From contig NZ_SMKW01000027.1 in NCBI RefSeq assembly GCF_004348985.1, positions 1 through 64,000 of the forward strand: a DNA stretch of 64,000 nucleotides, read 5' to 3'. The notes beneath the pieces are model-generated. The model searched no databases and was not told where the DNA came from. It saw only the letters and a program-made list of their open reading frames with translations. This document shows positions 61,785 through 64,000 of this stretch, in pieces (position 1 is the first letter of the stretch; the number at the start of each line of letters is the position of its first letter). The position numbers and the translations under genes are program-made. This DNA comes from Saccharopolyspora elongata. GTDB lineage: Bacteria; Actinomycetota; Actinomycetes; Mycobacteriales; Pseudonocardiaceae.

Positions 61785-61986
61785 CTACTTCCGCAGCGGA
61801 CCGAGCTCCTCGACGACCTTGGCGAAACGTCGGTCTCGGAGCTGGTGCGCCAGATCAGCGACCACCGCACCGGGTCGACGTCGCGGATGGCGCGGTAGGC
61901 ACCCGCTCCGCGGTCCTGCCGAAGTGCAGCTCCTCGGCAAGCGTCAGCAGTACCTCGACATCCCGCAGCTCCCCGTCGGTCCCCAC
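61785..61986 (-). pseudogene. LysR regulator remnant (internal deletion and frameshift)
   Basis: From GTG 61986 the frame reads a LysR N-terminus (ELRDVEVLLTLAEELHFGRT AER split), then jumps at about 61895 to a LysR C-terminal segment in another frame (YRAIRDVDPVRWSLIWRTSS). After ETD the frame must shift again to give RFAKVVEELGPLRK and a TAG at 61785. About two-thirds of a normal 300-residue gene is missing. It probably once regulated the adjacent MFS gene or operon. Confidence 0.72.
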
Positions 61987-62056
61987 CGAAATCCGGCCGC
62001 CAAGCCAACCGGCGCCACAGTAATGCGGCGCGCCGGGTGGCCGCGGCCGAATGCGC

Positions 62057-63466
62057 TCATCCTCGTTCACGCCCGAACCGGACCAGCGCCAGCACGGCGG
62101 CGGCACCGACGAGGGAGACGACGCCGGTGAGGACGGCTACGTGGTTCCAGCCGGACAGTCGGGCGGCGATGTCGTCGTGCGGGGCGGCGGCGAGGACACC
62201 GACGACGGTGACCCCGATCGAGGCACCGACGTAGCGGGTGGTGTTGTTCATCCCGACCCCCACCGCGGCCCGGTCGGGCGGAATGGTCGCCGTGGCCTGC
62301 CGTCCCAGACCGGCGTTGAGCACCCCGGTGGCGACGCCTGCCACGAGAAGGCCGGGAATCAGCTGCCCGGCGGTCGAATCCGCGCCGAGCCCGGTGAGCA
62401 TCAGCAGGCCGACACCCGTGGCCGCGAGCCCGATGGCCAACTGCGCCGTGCCGGTCAGCCGCGCGACGAGCCGGCGGCTGAGCACGGCCGAAACGGCGCT
62501 GGTGCCGGACCACAGCCCGAGCAGGGCACCGGCTTCCAGTGTGCTCATCCCCATGCTGGTGACGAGGAAGGTGCAGGCGAACGACATCAGTGCGATCACA
62601 CCGGCGCCGGTGACCGCGGCCGCCGTCGCGGCCGCCGCGAAGTCACCTCGGCGGAACAGCGCGAACTCCACCATCGGCGACCGGCTCCGCAGCTGGCTGA
62701 TGGCGAAAGCCGTCAACGCGACCGCCGCACCACCGGCGCAGAGCAGTGCCGGCCGGAGTCCGCCTTGGCGCACTTCGACCAGCGCGACCAGCAGCAGCCC
62801 CAGCCCGCCGGTCATCAGCGCGGCGCCGAGCAGATCCAGGCGCCGGCCCGGGATCACCGCCGTCTCGGAGAAGCACCACCGCGAGGCGATGGCAATGCCC
62901 ACGCCGACCGCGGCCAGCAGCCAGTACGGCGCGCTCCACAAGCCGGCGAGATCGAACAAGCCGGTCATCAGCGGGCCGAGGGCGATGCCGAGGCCCATGC
63001 TCGCGCCCCACCAGCTGGCCGCCGCCGAGTGGGCTCGGGCGTCGCTGTTCACCGCGGCGACGAGCCCCAATCCGGTAGCGATGACACCGGCCGCGCCAAC
63101 GCCTTCGACGAGTCGCCCGATGACGAATTGCGTCGCCGTGGCCGAGGTGGCGCACACCGCGGAGCCGACCGCGAACACGTACGCGCCGAGTTCGAAGACC
63201 CTGCGGCGGCCGGTCTGGTCGGCCAGTGCGCCCGCGGCCAGCAGGCTCACCGCGAGGCCGGTGCTCATCGAGCTCAGGATCCACATGGTGGCTCCCGGTC
63301 CGGCGGCCAGCGCGCCGGTGAGCGTCGCCGCGTTCCCCAGCGGACCCGAGTAGGCCAGCATCGCCCCGAACGTGCTCAGCGACGTCAGGATGAGCGCCGC
63401 CGCGAAGGACCTGCTCGCACCGCCGGTGCGCCGATTCGTGGCATCGCGAAGACTTAGTCTGTTCAC
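62057..63466 (-). CDS. MFS transporter, 14-helix DHA2-like drug exporter
   Basis: 469 residues with 12-14 membrane helices. The loop 2-3 motif reads GALADQTGRRRVFELG, and the antiporter region lies in FVIGRLVEGVGAAGVIATGLGLV. It probably exports drugs or metabolites by proton antiport. GTG 63466 is chosen; it lies inside the left arm of a dyad shared with a divergent HxlR gene, so the HxlR protein likely represses it. Confidence 0.88.
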   Translation of the reverse strand: MNRLSLRDATNRRTGGASRSFAAALILTSLSTFGAMLAYSGPLGNAATLTGALAAGPGATMWILSSMSTGLAVSLLAAGALADQTGRRRVFELGAYVFAVGSAVCATSATATQFVIGRLVEGVGAAGVIATGLGLVAAVNSDARAHSAAASWWGASMGLGIALGPLMTGLFDLAGLWSAPYWLLAAVGVGIAIASRWCFSETAVIPGRRLDLLGAALMTGGLGLLLVALVEVRQGGLRPALLCAGGAAVALTAFAISQLRSRSPMVEFALFRRGDFAAAATAAAVTGAGVIALMSFACTFLVTSMGMSTLEAGALLGLWSGTSAVSAVLSRRLVARLTGTAQLAIGLAATGVGLLMLTGLGADSTAGQLIPGLLVAGVATGVLNAGLGRQATATIPPDRAAVGVGMNNTTRYVGASIGVTVVGVLAAAPHDDIAARLSGWNHVAVLTGVVSLVGAAAVLALVRFGRERG

Positions 63467-63504
63467 CAGACCATGCTCGCACGGCGATGGTCTGGTGAAC
63501 AGAC
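63457..63504. promoter_or_regulatory. Long dyad operator between MFS and HxlR genes
   Basis: Perfect 18-base arms (63457-63474, 63487-63504) with a 12-base centre. Each arm contains the smaller dyad GTCTG-TTCAC-CAGAC or its complement, so two HxlR dimers could bind. The left arm overlaps the MFS start codon. Confidence 0.8.
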
Positions 63505-63526
63505 CGCATCGCGGTACAATCGCGTC

Positions 63527-64000
63527 GTGGCACTCGGAACCGGATACGACCAGCAGGGTTGCTTCCTCGCTCGCGCGCTGGAAGTGGTCGGAGAGCGCTG
63601 GACCCTCCTGATCCTGCGCGACTGCTTCTACGGCGTGCGCCGCTTCACGGACCTGCGCGAGCACCTCGACATCTCCCGAGCCGTGCTCACCGACCGGCTC
63701 GACACCCTGGTCGAGGCGGGCGTGCTGACCCGGGACGATGCGGGCGGACACCCGGAGTACCTGCTCACGGAGGCCGGCCGGGCGCTGTGGCCGGCGATCT
63801 TCGCCCTGTCCAAGTGGGGCGAGCGGTACACCAGCGGGCCGCATCCCGCCCGGATCTTCAGCCACGCGGCATGCGACGCCGACATCGACGAATCCGGACG
63901 ATGCCCCGCGTGCGGCCAGCACCCGGGCCCCGACGACCTCGTCGTCCGCCTCGGCCCCGGAACGAACGCGATGCACCGCAGCGACCGCGTAGCCCGAGCC
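63527..64000 (+). CDS. HxlR-family regulator, 3' end outside window
   Basis: 158 codons to the right edge without a stop. HxlR winged HTH: CFLARALEVVGERWTLLILRDCFYGVRRFTDL (Cys near residue 12), then ISRAVLTDRLDTLVEAGVL and a C-terminal Cys pair (CPACG). The N-terminal and CxxC cysteines may sense oxidants or electrophiles. -10 TACAAT (63515-63520) lies six bases before GTG 63527, so the mRNA is probably leaderless. Confidence 0.9.
   Translation, partial: MALGTGYDQQGCFLARALEVVGERWTLLILRDCFYGVRRFTDLREHLDISRAVLTDRLDTLVEAGVLTRDDAGGHPEYLLTEAGRALWPAIFALSKWGERYTSGPHPARIFSHAACDADIDESGRCPACGQHPGPDDLVVRLGPGTNAMHRSDRVARA

Noticed and set aside
1-64000. tRNA, rRNA, prophage or intact insertion sequence
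   Set aside because: I found no cloverleaf, conserved rRNA segment, integrase or transposase; only the possible remnant near 10.0 kb was kept, as an inference.

Overview
The window is high-GC, gene-dense actinobacterial chromosome: GTG and TTG starts, many probable leaderless transcripts, F420/deazaflavin-type oxidoreductases, a conservon, SARP/AfsR-type regulators and abundant acyl-CoA enzymes. The intergenic palindrome families and a recurrent GTCCACTGTGGAC motif suggest Pseudonocardiales, most likely Saccharopolyspora or a close relative. The genus is inferred from style, not from a marker gene. I see no rRNA, tRNA, phage genes, intact insertion sequence or CRISPR array.

Layout. 1-7.2 kb: a CvnA-type sensor kinase cut by the left edge, sodA, a SAM methyltransferase, a membrane acyltransferase, a secreted S37 peptidase, a flavin/F420 oxidoreductase and a coiled-coil protein. 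7.4-13.5 kb: a choline/betaine-type locus (divergent TetR, aldehyde dehydrogenase, APC permease, GMC oxidase) with a highly structured non-coding segment before the permease. 13.6-19.4 kb: small catabolic and regulatory genes (VOC and TetR pair, XRE-cupin regulator divergent from benE, a secreted protein, an LLM oxidoreductase, a DinB protein).

19.6-26.2 kb: a seven-gene acyl-CoA operon (HAD, APH-type kinase, acyl-CoA dehydrogenase, SDR, two more acyl-CoA dehydrogenases, MaoC hydratase). Its first three genes match the HAD-APH-ACAD domain order of the animal fusion protein ACAD10. An operator-like dyad over its promoter recurs before the acyl-CoA ligase-SDR-SDR-TetR operon at 34.9-38.9 kb, so the two operons look like one regulon. 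Between them lie an orphan trpBA pair, an AbgT transporter, an SDR/deazaflavin reductase pair and a 1019-residue AfsR-like regulator.

39-48.8 kb: a GH18 chitinase with a cluster of TTA codons, an Xre/RES toxin-antitoxin pair, a terC gene under a probable yybP-ykoY manganese riboswitch, a membrane protein that fuses an extracellular hydrolase to an ABC ATPase with its permease, an ECF sigma factor and a DinB protein. 49.4-53.2 kb: a complete conservon (cvnABCD plus a GAF protein). 53.3-55.1 kb: a divergent acyl-CoA dehydrogenase coupled to a 51-residue ORF. 55.7-61.7 kb: a LysR regulator and a five-gene operon (type III CoA-transferase, crotonase, acetoacetate decarboxylase-like protein, 3-hydroxyacyl-CoA dehydrogenase, acyl-CoA dehydrogenase) that looks like degradation of an acid ending in decarboxylation of a beta-keto acid. 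61.8-64 kb: a deleted LysR pseudogene, an MFS exporter and a divergent HxlR regulator cut by the right edge.

The best leads are the split ACAD10-like operon with its shared operator, the structured RNA candidate at 10.0 kb, the terC riboswitch, the paired GATTTCGCGCGAAATC repeats and the hydrolase-ABC fusion.
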